Shown here piece by piece: positions 29,767-38,170 of a DNA stretch of 64,000 bases. Under the pieces are notes generated by a model that saw nothing but the letters and a program-made list of their open reading frames with translations, was not told the origin of the DNA and did not search any database. Origin of the DNA: Nocardia bovistercoris. GTDB taxonomy: Bacteria; Actinomycetota; Actinomycetes; Mycobacteriales; Mycobacteriaceae. Position 1 is the first letter of the stretch. Every line of letters begins with the position of its first letter. The position numbers were made by a program, and so were the translations under genes. Location of the stretch: the NCBI RefSeq assembly GCF_015674855.1, contig NZ_JADMLG010000023.1, positions 1 through 64,000 of the forward strand. The letters run 5' to 3'.

Positions 29767-30025
29767 TATCTTGTGTTCAGGATCACCTACTGGACACTCG
29801 ACCGATTTCCTGGATGGTCACCGACGCATGAGACGTCACCGAAACGGCGGTACGCCGACCCGAAACCTCACCCGTTTGAGCTGGTCAAGTGTCCATTCCT
29901 GGTCGGACATTATGGACGATCGCGCGACTGCCGAAGATTAGCCCAGTACGCAGTGCATTGGACCGTTCTAAGCAATATGCTGTGTCTAACAAACCCGATG
30001 ACGGTTTCTGGACCCGTATCCGAAC

Positions 30026-30049
30026 TTTCCGGCTTGATAAGGCTGGAAA
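30026..30049. promoter_or_regulatory. Imperfect dyad before lysR-type gene
   Basis: TTTCC...GGAAA with 9 of 12 half-site bases symmetric, ending 29 bp upstream of the LysR start. Candidate autoregulatory LysR site. Confidence 0.4.
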
Positions 30050-30078
30050 TTCCCGACCAATTCTGATAGCAAGAGGCT

Positions 30079-30957
30079 ATGGACCCGCATTTGCGCGACC
30101 TGCGGTATTTCGTCGCCGTCGCTGAGGAACTGCATTTCACCAACGCCGCTCAGCGGCTGCACATCGCACAACCGACTCTGTCGCGTCAGATTCGCCAGCT
30201 GGAACGTCAGCTCGACGTGGTCCTGTTCGACCGCAACCAGCGCAGTGTCGCGCTGACCGTCGCCGGTAAGGAACTGCTCGAAGGCGCACGCAAGATCCTG
30301 GAGCTCTGGGAAGTCACCAACGTCTCGCTCCAGGAAGCGGGTGAGGTGCTGCGCGTCGGCATCCAATCCGCGCTCGGCCGAGGGCTGCTCAACGACCTGG
30401 AAAGCGCGAGCGGACACCGACTCGCCCTGCACGCGGCGTCGTGGACCGACCCGTCAAGCGGACTCGCCGGTCGACAAGCCGACCTCGCCCTGGTCTGGTT
30501 ACCGTTACCCGATCCGAACCGCTATCGATGGCAGGTCTTACGCACCGAACCGCGTTGGGTGCTGCTGCCGGAGAACCACGCGCTCGCCGACCAGGAAGCC
30601 ATCGAGTTCGGCGACCTGCTCGACGAACCGTTCATCGCGCTGCCCTCGGAAGCGGGCGCGGTGCGCGACTTCTGGCTAGGCAATGACGGACGCAACGGCC
30701 GCGCGCCCAGGATCGGCGCCGAAGCGGCCACCCCCGAGGACAAACTGGAGGCCGTCAGCCTCGGGCTCGGCGTCTGCCTGCTCGCCGAGAACAATGTGCC
30801 GATGTACCGGTGGCCCGGGCTGACGGCGCGCCCGGTCGCCGGGCTGCCGCCCTGCGAACTCGCGGTGGCCTGGCGGGCCGACGACTCCCGCCCGACCATC
30901 CTCGAATTCGCGGGCCGCGCCGTCGACGGCGGATTCAGCGCCACCTCGCCGAACTGA
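30079..30957 (+). CDS. LysR-family transcriptional regulator
   Basis: 292 residues. N-terminal winged HTH (residues 1-60: LRYFVAVAEELHFTNAAQRLHIAQPTLSRQI by parts) and a periplasmic-binding-like effector domain. Resembles the BenM/CatR group by eye. Its target is not evident; it is convergent with the amidase-like gene, and 470 bp separate it from the dehydrogenase. Confidence 0.9.
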   Translation: MDPHLRDLRYFVAVAEELHFTNAAQRLHIAQPTLSRQIRQLERQLDVVLFDRNQRSVALTVAGKELLEGARKILELWEVTNVSLQEAGEVLRVGIQSALGRGLLNDLESASGHRLALHAASWTDPSSGLAGRQADLALVWLPLPDPNRYRWQVLRTEPRWVLLPENHALADQEAIEFGDLLDEPFIALPSEAGAVRDFWLGNDGRNGRAPRIGAEAATPEDKLEAVSLGLGVCLLAENNVPMYRWPGLTARPVAGLPPCELAVAWRADDSRPTILEFAGRAVDGGFSATSPN

Positions 30958-30975
30958 GCGAGTCCGTGGCGGCGC

Positions 30976-33045
30976 TCACCGAACGAGGCGTCGCCACGGT
31001 TTGCGCGCCTCCAACCGCGCCGCCAAGCGCAGCAACGTGGATTCCGCGCCGGGCGGCCCGGCCAACTGGGCCGCGACCGGAGTCCGCGAACGAGTGTGGG
31101 TCCCCATCGGAACGGACGCAGCGGGCCAACCGACCAGATTCCATATCGGGGTGAAAGGCGTGAATCGCGCGAGGGCGAGAAGATCCGCGAGCCTGCCTCT
31201 GGCGCCGTTGTTGCGGGCGCGGGGCGGCGGGGCGGCCAACGTCGGAGTGATCACGACGTCGTAGTGCTCGAACAGTTCCAGTAATCGTGATTCGATCCGG
31301 TCGATCTGCGCGGGTCGCACCAGGCCTAGTCGGTGGATCGCTCTGCCGACGGCGAGATGGCGGCGAGTTCTCGGCTGTAGTCGTTCGGGCTGCTCGGGTA
31401 GGTCTTCGCGGGGTAGTTCGGCGGTGTACCACCGTAATAGCGCGGCCAGTGCGGCGGGACCTTGCGGTAGTACGACGGGTTCGACGGTGTGGCCATCGGC
31501 CGCCGCCAGCTCGGCGGCTTCCATCGCCGCGGCGGTCCACTGCCGGTCCACCCGGAACATCCGGTGCGGCGGGTCGACGGCCACACCGATCCGTAGTCGG
31601 TCCGGCGGGTCGAGATCGGCCAGATCAGGACGCGCGGCCAGTACCGAGAGCGCGAGCGCCGCGTCCGCGACCGACGTCGCGAGCACGCCGTTCTCGGCCA
31701 GCCCGCCCCAACTGTCGAGCCCGATCAGCGCGGGCGCCACATACCTGCCCGGTTTGATGCCGAACACACCGGCACAGGCCGCGCCGACCCGTACCGCGCC
31801 CACACCGTCCGCGGCGGTGGCGACCGGCACCGCGCCCGCCGCCACCGCCGCGGCCGCCGCGGCACTGCCGCGCACCCGGTTCCACGGATTGCGGGTGAGC
31901 GGTTCGGTGTCGTCCGACAGCGGCCACAGCCCGAATTCGGAAGTGCCGGTCAAGCCGGTCACCACCGCGCCCGCCGCGCGCAGCCGCGTCACCGCGGGAT
32001 GATCCGACTCCGCCACCCCCGACCCGCGCGGCACCGCCTCACCCGCCACCGCCAGACTGCGCTCGACCGCCACCGGAACCCCGGCCATGGGCAGCACATC
32101 CAGATCCGACCGCTGCTCCAGCGCGACCGCGTCGCGACGAGCGCGTTCCTCGCGAACAACGGTGAACGCGTTGATCTTCCGATCGCGCTCGACCATCCGC
32201 ACCAACGCTTCCGCCACGATCTCGGTCGGCGTGCGCAGGCCCTCGTGCACCGCCGCGACCGTCGCGATCGCCGTGCGATCGCGCACGAGACCGCCGAAGG
32301 AACCCCGCGATTCACCGACGGCGCCGCCTCGATTCGCCCGTGTCGCAACGACGGTCGGCGCACCCGCTCGGGCCGGGTCATCGGGGCCCGGCACACCGCC
32401 CGCCGGACGCGCCACCGCCACCGAGCCATCCGCCGAGCCCGAAACATCCACCGAGCGCGACACATCCACCGAGCCCGACTCAACCGCCGAACCCGACTCA
32501 CCCACCGAACCCGACACACCCACCGAACCCGACTCAGCCACTGGGCGTGCACCGTCTGCCGGCGCGGGTACGACCGGCGAGAATTCGCCGGCGGTATGCC
32601 CCGAGGCAGCCTGGTGCGCCATCGGCGTGTCCGGGAATGTCGGTCTCGGCGCGGCGTAGATCACACCGACGGGCTCCGGCGCGGGCGGCGGCACGGAGGT
32701 CTCGATCTCGGCTATTTCCTCGTGAACCGCGCCGTCGAGGCCGTCCGTCGAGGCTGCGCTCGACTCCGGCTGATTTCCGGCAATCATCGAGGTTGGGGCG
32801 CCGGGAGTGCGGTCGCCCGCCGGACTCGCCTCGGCGATTTCCTCCTGACCGGGTACTTGTGCTTCGATGACCGGGAGCGGCTCGCTCGGACGGGGAGATC
32901 CCTCATCCGCGAAGTCGCCATCCGCTACCGATCGGACTTCGGTCGCCGCGGGATCGCTTCCGGGGCTACGACCGGGTACATCGCCTTCGTGAATCGACTC
33001 GGCTACCGCCTCCGAGCCCTGTGCGCGCGCCACAATGTCGTACAT
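30976..33045 (-). CDS. Amidase-fold protein lacking the catalytic triad
   Basis: 689 residues. Residues 1-260 are disordered and Ser/Glu/Pro-rich, including seven 6-residue repeats of the SGSVGV type (18-bp DNA repeats near 32420-32540). Residues about 270-680 have the amidase-signature fold. However, the catalytic Lys of GVPxAVK is Glu328 (GVPVAVERS), the GGSSGGS cis-Ser loop is reduced to RVRGSAAAA, and the nucleophile in DGGGSIR is Ala417 (DGVGAVR). It is therefore predicted to be inactive as an amidase and may act as a binding protein. ATG at 33045 chosen. Divergent from a kinase gene (179 bp apart), which suggests a functional link. Confidence 0.82.
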   Translation of the reverse strand: MYDIVARAQGSEAVAESIHEGDVPGRSPGSDPAATEVRSVADGDFADEGSPRPSEPLPVIEAQVPGQEEIAEASPAGDRTPGAPTSMIAGNQPESSAASTDGLDGAVHEEIAEIETSVPPPAPEPVGVIYAAPRPTFPDTPMAHQAASGHTAGEFSPVVPAPADGARPVAESGSVGVSGSVGESGSAVESGSVDVSRSVDVSGSADGSVAVARPAGGVPGPDDPARAGAPTVVATRANRGGAVGESRGSFGGLVRDRTAIATVAAVHEGLRTPTEIVAEALVRMVERDRKINAFTVVREERARRDAVALEQRSDLDVLPMAGVPVAVERSLAVAGEAVPRGSGVAESDHPAVTRLRAAGAVVTGLTGTSEFGLWPLSDDTEPLTRNPWNRVRGSAAAAAAVAAGAVPVATAADGVGAVRVGAACAGVFGIKPGRYVAPALIGLDSWGGLAENGVLATSVADAALALSVLAARPDLADLDPPDRLRIGVAVDPPHRMFRVDRQWTAAAMEAAELAAADGHTVEPVVLPQGPAALAALLRWYTAELPREDLPEQPERLQPRTRRHLAVGRAIHRLGLVRPAQIDRIESRLLELFEHYDVVITPTLAAPPPRARNNGARGRLADLLALARFTPFTPIWNLVGWPAASVPMGTHTRSRTPVAAQLAGPPGAESTLLRLAARLEARKPWRRLVR
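32420..32540. repeat. 18-bp degenerate tandem repeats in amidase-like gene
   Basis: About seven copies of an 18-bp unit (core ACCGAACCCGAC on the plus strand) coding SGSVGV, SGSVGE, SGSAVE, SGSVDV, SRSVDV and SGSADG blocks. Likely variable in number. Confidence 0.7.
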
Positions 33046-33224
33046 GCTGATTCGCCCCCGTCGCGTCGTCGTCGAAATCGGGTGATCCGCTGTTGAGCCG
33101 CAAGTTATCATTCCGAATACTGCTCGGGGGATGATGACATCGGGTGTGGCGGAATTTCTCCGGCGCAACTACCGACCGATCAGCCGTGGACGCGCCGTCG
33201 TCCCCCGAGCCACTAGGTCCCAGA

Positions 33225-35876
33225 ATGAGTGCCGAGTCCGATAGATATCCCGGTCAGGACACGGGTTCCAACGGAGGAGCCGGTGGCCGACGTTCGTCGT
33301 CGACAGCCGAAGCCAACGCGGTCGACGCGTTCGCCGCAGCCTGGGACGCCGCGGCCCGCGCCGCCGCGGCCGGTCAACCCGTGCCCGATCTGCCCGAGAT
33401 CGCGGCGTACCTGCCCGACGCCATGACCTTGCGCAGGGAGGCGCTGGTCGAACTGATCCGCGTCGACCTGTATCACCGCTGGCTGCGCCGCCCCGCGCCC
33501 GACAACCGCCCCGCACCCGAGGCCGCCCGACGCAAACGACTCGACGACTACTGCGCCGAATTCCCCGAACTCGACCGCGACGCCATCCCCGCCGGACTCG
33601 TGTACGAGGAATTCGTGGTCCGGCGCCACAGCGGCGAACGGGTCGACCCGCGCGAATGCCTGCGCGAATACCCGCGCCAAGCCGACGAACTGCGCGACCT
33701 GCTGAACACCGACGACATCGACCAGAGCACCCGCAGGGCGGCATTCGAGGACTCCACCCGAGCCGCCGCCCCGCCGACGGCTCCGGTCGCGCCCGACGAC
33801 GATCTCACCCGCACCGCGCGAGTGCCCGCACCGGATTTGAACCGAACCGACACCCCATCTCGTGATACCGATGTGAATCGAACGGCGGAGGCCACCGCGA
33901 CGGCGGCCATGAACCGGACGGGCACGGCGGATTCGACCGCGCAGGCGGATCTCAGCGGAACCGCCACCGCTGTCGCGACGACCGCGGGCCAGGAGCCGGG
34001 ACTTTTCCATGTGCTCGACCGCATCCAGATCGGTCAGCGCATCGATGACTTCGACCTGCTGACCGGTCTCGGCAGCGGCGCGTTCGCGCGGGTGTTCCTG
34101 GCCAGGCAGCGGTCACTGCAGCGGCTGGTCGCGGTGAAGATCTCCGCCGACCACGGCACCGAACCGCAGACCCTCGCCCAACTCGACCACGACTACATCG
34201 TGCGCGTCTTCGACCAGCGGCTGCTCGAGACCGGCGACGAACTCGCGGGCGAGTCGCGGCGACTACGGCTGCTCTACATGCAGTTCCTGCCCGGCGGCAC
34301 CCTGCTCGGCGTGCTGCGCTGGGTACGGGCCACCCCGCAGGCCGAACGCAGCGGGCAACTGTTGCTCGACGCGGTGGACGCCGCCATGGAGGAGAAGGGC
34401 GAGATCCGCCCGACCGATTCCAGCGTGCGCGCCGAACTCGCGTCGCTGAGCTGGCCGGAAACCGTGGCCTGGCTCGGGCGCAGACTCGCCGAAGCCCTCG
34501 AATACGCCTCCGACCACGGTGTGCTGCACCGCGACGTGAAACCGGCCAACGTGCTGCTCACCGCCGAGGGCGTGCCGAAACTCGCCGACTTCAACATCAG
34601 TTTCAGCCGCAATGTGGAAGGCACGAGCCCGGTCGCCTATTTCGGCGGCTCGCTGGCGTACATGTCGCCGGAACAGTTGGAGGCATGCCACCCCGGCAGG
34701 CACCGCAGCGCCGCCGACCTCGACACCCGCGCCGACATCTACTCACTCGGCGTGGTGCTGTGGGAACTGCTGACCGGCGCGAAACCCTTCGACGACTCCA
34801 CCGCGGGCGCGAGCACCCACGGCGACGACACCACCCTCGAGGCGATGCTCGAGCGCCGCAGCGCGGGCGTCGAGGAGCCCGCGCTGCAACGGGTGCCGCC
34901 GGACTGCCCGGCCGCGCTGCGCCGCGTCCTGCTGACCTGCCTCGAACCCGACCGGGCCGACCGGTGGGCGAGCGGCGAAGTCCTCGCCAAACAGCTCGAA
35001 CTGTGCCTCGATCCGCGCGCGCGGGAACTGGTCGACCCCAAGCCGGGCAGTTGGCGGCTGCGGTTGCGCCGGTGGATCGTGCTCATCCTGCTGCTCGCGA
35101 TCGGCGTGCCGAACGTGCTGGCCTCGCTGTACAACATCCAGCACAATCAGCAGTTGATCGTCGACCGGATGACCGAGGACGCGCAACGCACCTTCCTCAT
35201 CATCACCAGCGTCGTGAACACGGTGTTCTTCCCGGCCGGGCTGCTGCTCATCGTCTACATGTCCAGATACGTGCTCTCGGTGCCGCGCGGATTACGCAAG
35301 GGGCGACGCTACGACGCGGCCACCTTGCGGCGCGCCCGAGCCGACGCGCTGCTGCTCGGCGAACGCGCGGTGGCGGTGCCGTTCGCGCTGTGGGTCATGG
35401 CGGGCATCACCTTCCCGATCGCGCTGCAACTGTCGACCGGTGAGATCACCATGGGCTCGGTCGTGCATTTCCTGGCATCGCTGCTGGTGTGCGGCGCGAT
35501 CGCGGCCTCGTACCCGTTCTTCCTCGCGACCTTCTACATCGTGCGCTGCATCTACCCGATCTTCCTTCGGCACGGCGAGATCAGCGCCGAGGACGCGGTG
35601 TGGCTGCGCAACCTGGACCGGCGCTGCAACGGTTACCTCGCCATCGCGGCCTCGGTGCCGCTGCTCGCCGTTGCGGGCGTCACCTTCCTGCCTCCGGGCG
35701 ACATCCCCGCGGTGATCGTCGCGGTCCGGGTGCTGTGCGCGGGCGGCATCATCGCCTTCGTCGGGTCGTATCTGTTGTTCCGTGCGCTCGAAGCGGATCT
35801 GCGGGCGCTGGAACGTGTGGTCGCGCCCGGCAGCGACGAACGCGCGGTGCGGGCGGGAGCGGAGCCGCCCCGGTGA
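33225..35876 (+). CDS. Membrane Ser/Thr protein kinase with N-terminal regulatory domain
   Basis: 883 residues. (1) Residues 35-180: a helical domain, REALVELIRVDLYHRW ... YEEFVVRRHSGERVDPREC, like that preceding many planctomycete kinases. (2) A Thr-rich linker (about 185-255) with repeated LTRT, LNRT, VNRT, MNRT units. (3) Kinase domain: GLGSGAFARVF loop near 278, VAVK lysine near 304, catalytic HRDVKPAN (Asp437), DFN (Asp455) replacing DFG, MSPEQ. (4) From about 610, six membrane helices with a conserved YPIFLRHGEIS motif. Essential catalytic residues are present, so it should be active. ATG at 33225; GTG at 33144 is possible. It overlaps the next gene by 4 bp. Confidence 0.88.
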   Translation: MSAESDRYPGQDTGSNGGAGGRRSSSTAEANAVDAFAAAWDAAARAAAAGQPVPDLPEIAAYLPDAMTLRREALVELIRVDLYHRWLRRPAPDNRPAPEAARRKRLDDYCAEFPELDRDAIPAGLVYEEFVVRRHSGERVDPRECLREYPRQADELRDLLNTDDIDQSTRRAAFEDSTRAAAPPTAPVAPDDDLTRTARVPAPDLNRTDTPSRDTDVNRTAEATATAAMNRTGTADSTAQADLSGTATAVATTAGQEPGLFHVLDRIQIGQRIDDFDLLTGLGSGAFARVFLARQRSLQRLVAVKISADHGTEPQTLAQLDHDYIVRVFDQRLLETGDELAGESRRLRLLYMQFLPGGTLLGVLRWVRATPQAERSGQLLLDAVDAAMEEKGEIRPTDSSVRAELASLSWPETVAWLGRRLAEALEYASDHGVLHRDVKPANVLLTAEGVPKLADFNISFSRNVEGTSPVAYFGGSLAYMSPEQLEACHPGRHRSAADLDTRADIYSLGVVLWELLTGAKPFDDSTAGASTHGDDTTLEAMLERRSAGVEEPALQRVPPDCPAALRRVLLTCLEPDRADRWASGEVLAKQLELCLDPRARELVDPKPGSWRLRLRRWIVLILLLAIGVPNVLASLYNIQHNQQLIVDRMTEDAQRTFLIITSVVNTVFFPAGLLLIVYMSRYVLSVPRGLRKGRRYDAATLRRARADALLLGERAVAVPFALWVMAGITFPIALQLSTGEITMGSVVHFLASLLVCGAIAASYPFFLATFYIVRCIYPIFLRHGEISAEDAVWLRNLDRRCNGYLAIAASVPLLAVAGVTFLPPGDIPAVIVAVRVLCAGGIIAFVGSYLLFRALEADLRALERVVAPGSDERAVRAGAEPPR

Positions 35877-37969
35877 CCATGCACTGGTCCGACACCATCG
35901 CACGGTTCACCGCGGACTGGCGGCGTTCGCTGCACGACGACCGCACACCGCCGGAACTCGCCGACTACATACCCGACGGCGGCGCGGCGCGAGTCGCCGT
36001 ACTCGCCGACCTGATCCGCATCGATCTGCGGCACCGCTGGGAACGGGCGGGCGACGGTCGACCGGTGTCCGCCTACCGCGCGGAATATCCCGAGGTCGCG
36101 TCGCCGCCGGTACTGGTCGACCTGGTGTGCGAGGAGTTCGCGGCGCGCAGCGGGCACGCGCCGCTCACGCTGGAGGAATTCCTCACCGACTATCCGGATG
36201 TGGCGACCGAGGTGCGCGAACGCCTCGCCGACGAAGCGCAGCGCGCCGACGACAACGCCCTGATCCTCGACCGCCCCGTCGACGACATCGCGCCGGGGCA
36301 GCGCATCGACGACTTCGATCTGCTCACCGATCTCGGCGCGGGACACCTCGGCCGCACCTTCCTGGCCAGGCAGTTGTCCATGCAGCGGCTGGTCGCGGTG
36401 CGTTTCTCGACCGGACGCGGCGGCGACCGGATCGCGCCGCTGGATCATCCGCATATCGCGCGGGTGTTCGACCAGCGGAATCTGATCGTGCCCGCGGGCG
36501 CGGGCACGCGGTTCGGCAGACTCGTCTACTCCCAGTACGTGCCGGGCGGCACCGCGCGCGACCTGCTCGACCAACGCCGCACCGGACCCGAATCCGACGG
36601 CGGCGCACTGCTGTTGCGCGCGGTCGACGCCGAGATGGAACGCCGCGGCGAGATCCGGTCCGCCGACTCGCGGGTGCGCGCCGAAATCGCGGCGCTCACC
36701 TGGCCGGAAACCGTGGCGCGGGTGGGCAGGCGGCTCGCCGAGGCCGTCGACTACGCGGACCGGCACGGGGTGCGCTACCGGGTCGTCACCCCCGACGATG
36801 TGCTGTTCAGCGCGGCGGGCGAACCCAAACTCGGCGAATTCGCCGACGACGGCGTGCGGGGGCTGCCCTACCGCGCGCCGGAGGACCGAGGGGCCGCGAA
36901 CACACCTGATCAGCGGGCCTGCGTGTACTCGCTCGGCGTCCTGCTGTGGGAACTGCTCACCGGCGAACGCCCGGTGACACTCGAGTCGGGAGGTGGGATC
37001 GCGCCCGACTCGCTGCGGCGATTGCCCGCCGACTGCCCGCCCGCGCTGCTCCGCGTACTGTCGACCTGCCTGGAATCCGAGCCGGGCAGGCGCTGGTCGA
37101 GCGGTGCGATCCTGGCCGAGCAGTTGGATCTGTGTCTCGACCCGCGCGCCCGCGATCTGGTCGACCCGCCGACCGACAGTCTCCGACTGCGGTTGCGGCG
37201 CTGGCGGATTCCGCTGATCACCCTGGCCGTGCTCGTACCGAATATGCTCGCCTCGATCTACAACATCGACTACACCCGACAGCTCATCAGCAGCCAACTC
37301 TCCGAACAGGCCGTGCAGCAACTCAGAATCGGCACCGCCGTCGTCAACACGGTCGGATTCGGTTTCGGCACCGTCGTTCTCGTCTGGTTCGCCCGGCACT
37401 TGATCTTCGTTCCGTACGGATTACGCAGGGGCGGAACCTACTCCGCCGAGACCTTGCGCCGCGCCCGCACCGACACCATCCGCTTCGGCGGCCGCGCCAG
37501 TATCGTGATCTTCGCCATGTGGATGCTGGCGGGCAGTTCGTTCCCGATCGTGATCCGCGGCACCAGCGACGCGATAACCGCCTACGACTACACGCATTTC
37601 GTGGCCGCGCATGCCCTCTGCGGCGCCATCGCCCTCGTCTACCCGTTCTTCCTGGTGAACTTCTACGTGGTGCGCTGCCTGTACCCGATCTTCCTCGCCC
37701 ACGGCGAGATCAGCGACGAGGACGCGGCACGCCTGCGCAAACTACGCCGCCGCAGCGGCATCTGGCTCATAGCCGCCGCCTCCATCCCCCTCACCGCCGT
37801 AGCGGGCGCCACCCTCCTCGCCCCCACCGACCTCGAACAGATCATCATCGAAGTCCGCGTCCTCGCCATAGCCAGTGTCATCGCCTTCGTAGGCGTCTAC
37901 CTACTGTTCCTCGCCATGGAAAACGACCTACGCGCCCTCGAACGAGTCCAAGCCCCAACCCCCACCTAA
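35873..37969 (+). CDS. Pseudokinase paralogue fused to the same membrane domain
   Basis: 698 residues, a paralogue of the preceding kinase along its whole length: N-terminal helical domain (residues 1-120), kinase fold (about 140-425), six-helix membrane part (about 445-690). Catalysis should be lost: VAVK is VAVR (Arg177), HRD is YRV (Tyr302-Val304) and the DFG Asp is Glu322 (GEFA). The Thr-rich linker is missing. Structural landmarks (PYRAPED, YSLGVLLWELLTG) are kept, so the fold is probably intact and selected. GTG start overlapping the kinase stop (GTGA) implies coupled translation and perhaps a heteromeric complex (inference). Confidence 0.86.
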   Translation: MTMHWSDTIARFTADWRRSLHDDRTPPELADYIPDGGAARVAVLADLIRIDLRHRWERAGDGRPVSAYRAEYPEVASPPVLVDLVCEEFAARSGHAPLTLEEFLTDYPDVATEVRERLADEAQRADDNALILDRPVDDIAPGQRIDDFDLLTDLGAGHLGRTFLARQLSMQRLVAVRFSTGRGGDRIAPLDHPHIARVFDQRNLIVPAGAGTRFGRLVYSQYVPGGTARDLLDQRRTGPESDGGALLLRAVDAEMERRGEIRSADSRVRAEIAALTWPETVARVGRRLAEAVDYADRHGVRYRVVTPDDVLFSAAGEPKLGEFADDGVRGLPYRAPEDRGAANTPDQRACVYSLGVLLWELLTGERPVTLESGGGIAPDSLRRLPADCPPALLRVLSTCLESEPGRRWSSGAILAEQLDLCLDPRARDLVDPPTDSLRLRLRRWRIPLITLAVLVPNMLASIYNIDYTRQLISSQLSEQAVQQLRIGTAVVNTVGFGFGTVVLVWFARHLIFVPYGLRRGGTYSAETLRRARTDTIRFGGRASIVIFAMWMLAGSSFPIVIRGTSDAITAYDYTHFVAAHALCGAIALVYPFFLVNFYVVRCLYPIFLAHGEISDEDAARLRKLRRRSGIWLIAAASIPLTAVAGATLLAPTDLEQIIIEVRVLAIASVIAFVGVYLLFLAMENDLRALERVQAPTPT

Positions 37970-38136
37970 CCGACCTCGCCACGCCCCAGCTCGGACAACG
38001 CGGCGGGCGCCACCGAGATCTCGAAAGGATCGGTGACGGTCAGAATCTGGTTACCGATAACGGCACTGTGCCCGACATACCGGCCGCGTTCCAGCATCAG
38101 CACCTCGATTCGAGGTACGGGGCGGAAAGTCGACTG
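37966..38136 (-). pseudogene. C-terminal fragment of a Uma2-family gene
   Basis: On the minus strand, codons before the stop at 37966-37968 read RIEVLMLERGRYVGHSAVIG then QILTVTDPFEISVAPAAL. This is the C-terminal pattern of Uma2/DUF820 proteins and aligns with the intact copy in this window (end ...RLTGPFPVEIKFSAL). No start or PD-(D/E)xK core remains; the upstream part is cut off by hpt. Its stop overlaps the pseudokinase stop. Confidence 0.6.
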
Positions 38137-38170
38137 TCCGACCTCAGCATAGGCCGGTGGTGGGGGGAAA

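Larger units (their letters stand above)
29607..30078. other. AT-richer intergenic region with regulatory sites
   Basis: 472 bp, noticeably less GC-rich after 29740 than flanking genes. It holds an exact CRP/GlxR-type palindrome and an imperfect dyad before the LysR gene (listed separately). A 104-codon frame (29752-30066) has no ribosome binding site or family features and is not called. Confidence 0.6.

Noticed and set aside
29752..30066. 104-codon gene before lysR
   Set aside because: No ribosome binding site, its start lies in the CRP-type palindrome, and no family features.
32420..32540. CRISPR-like array
   Set aside because: Short degenerate 18-bp in-frame coding repeats without unique spacers; no cas genes.
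35489..35872. Pseudokinase starting inside the kinase gene
   Set aside because: Shadow frame of the kinase membrane domain; homology with the first kinase begins after 35873.
35870..35880. Frameshift splitting one long kinase protein
   Set aside because: Both products are complete with the same domain order, so these are two coupled paralogues, not a broken fusion.
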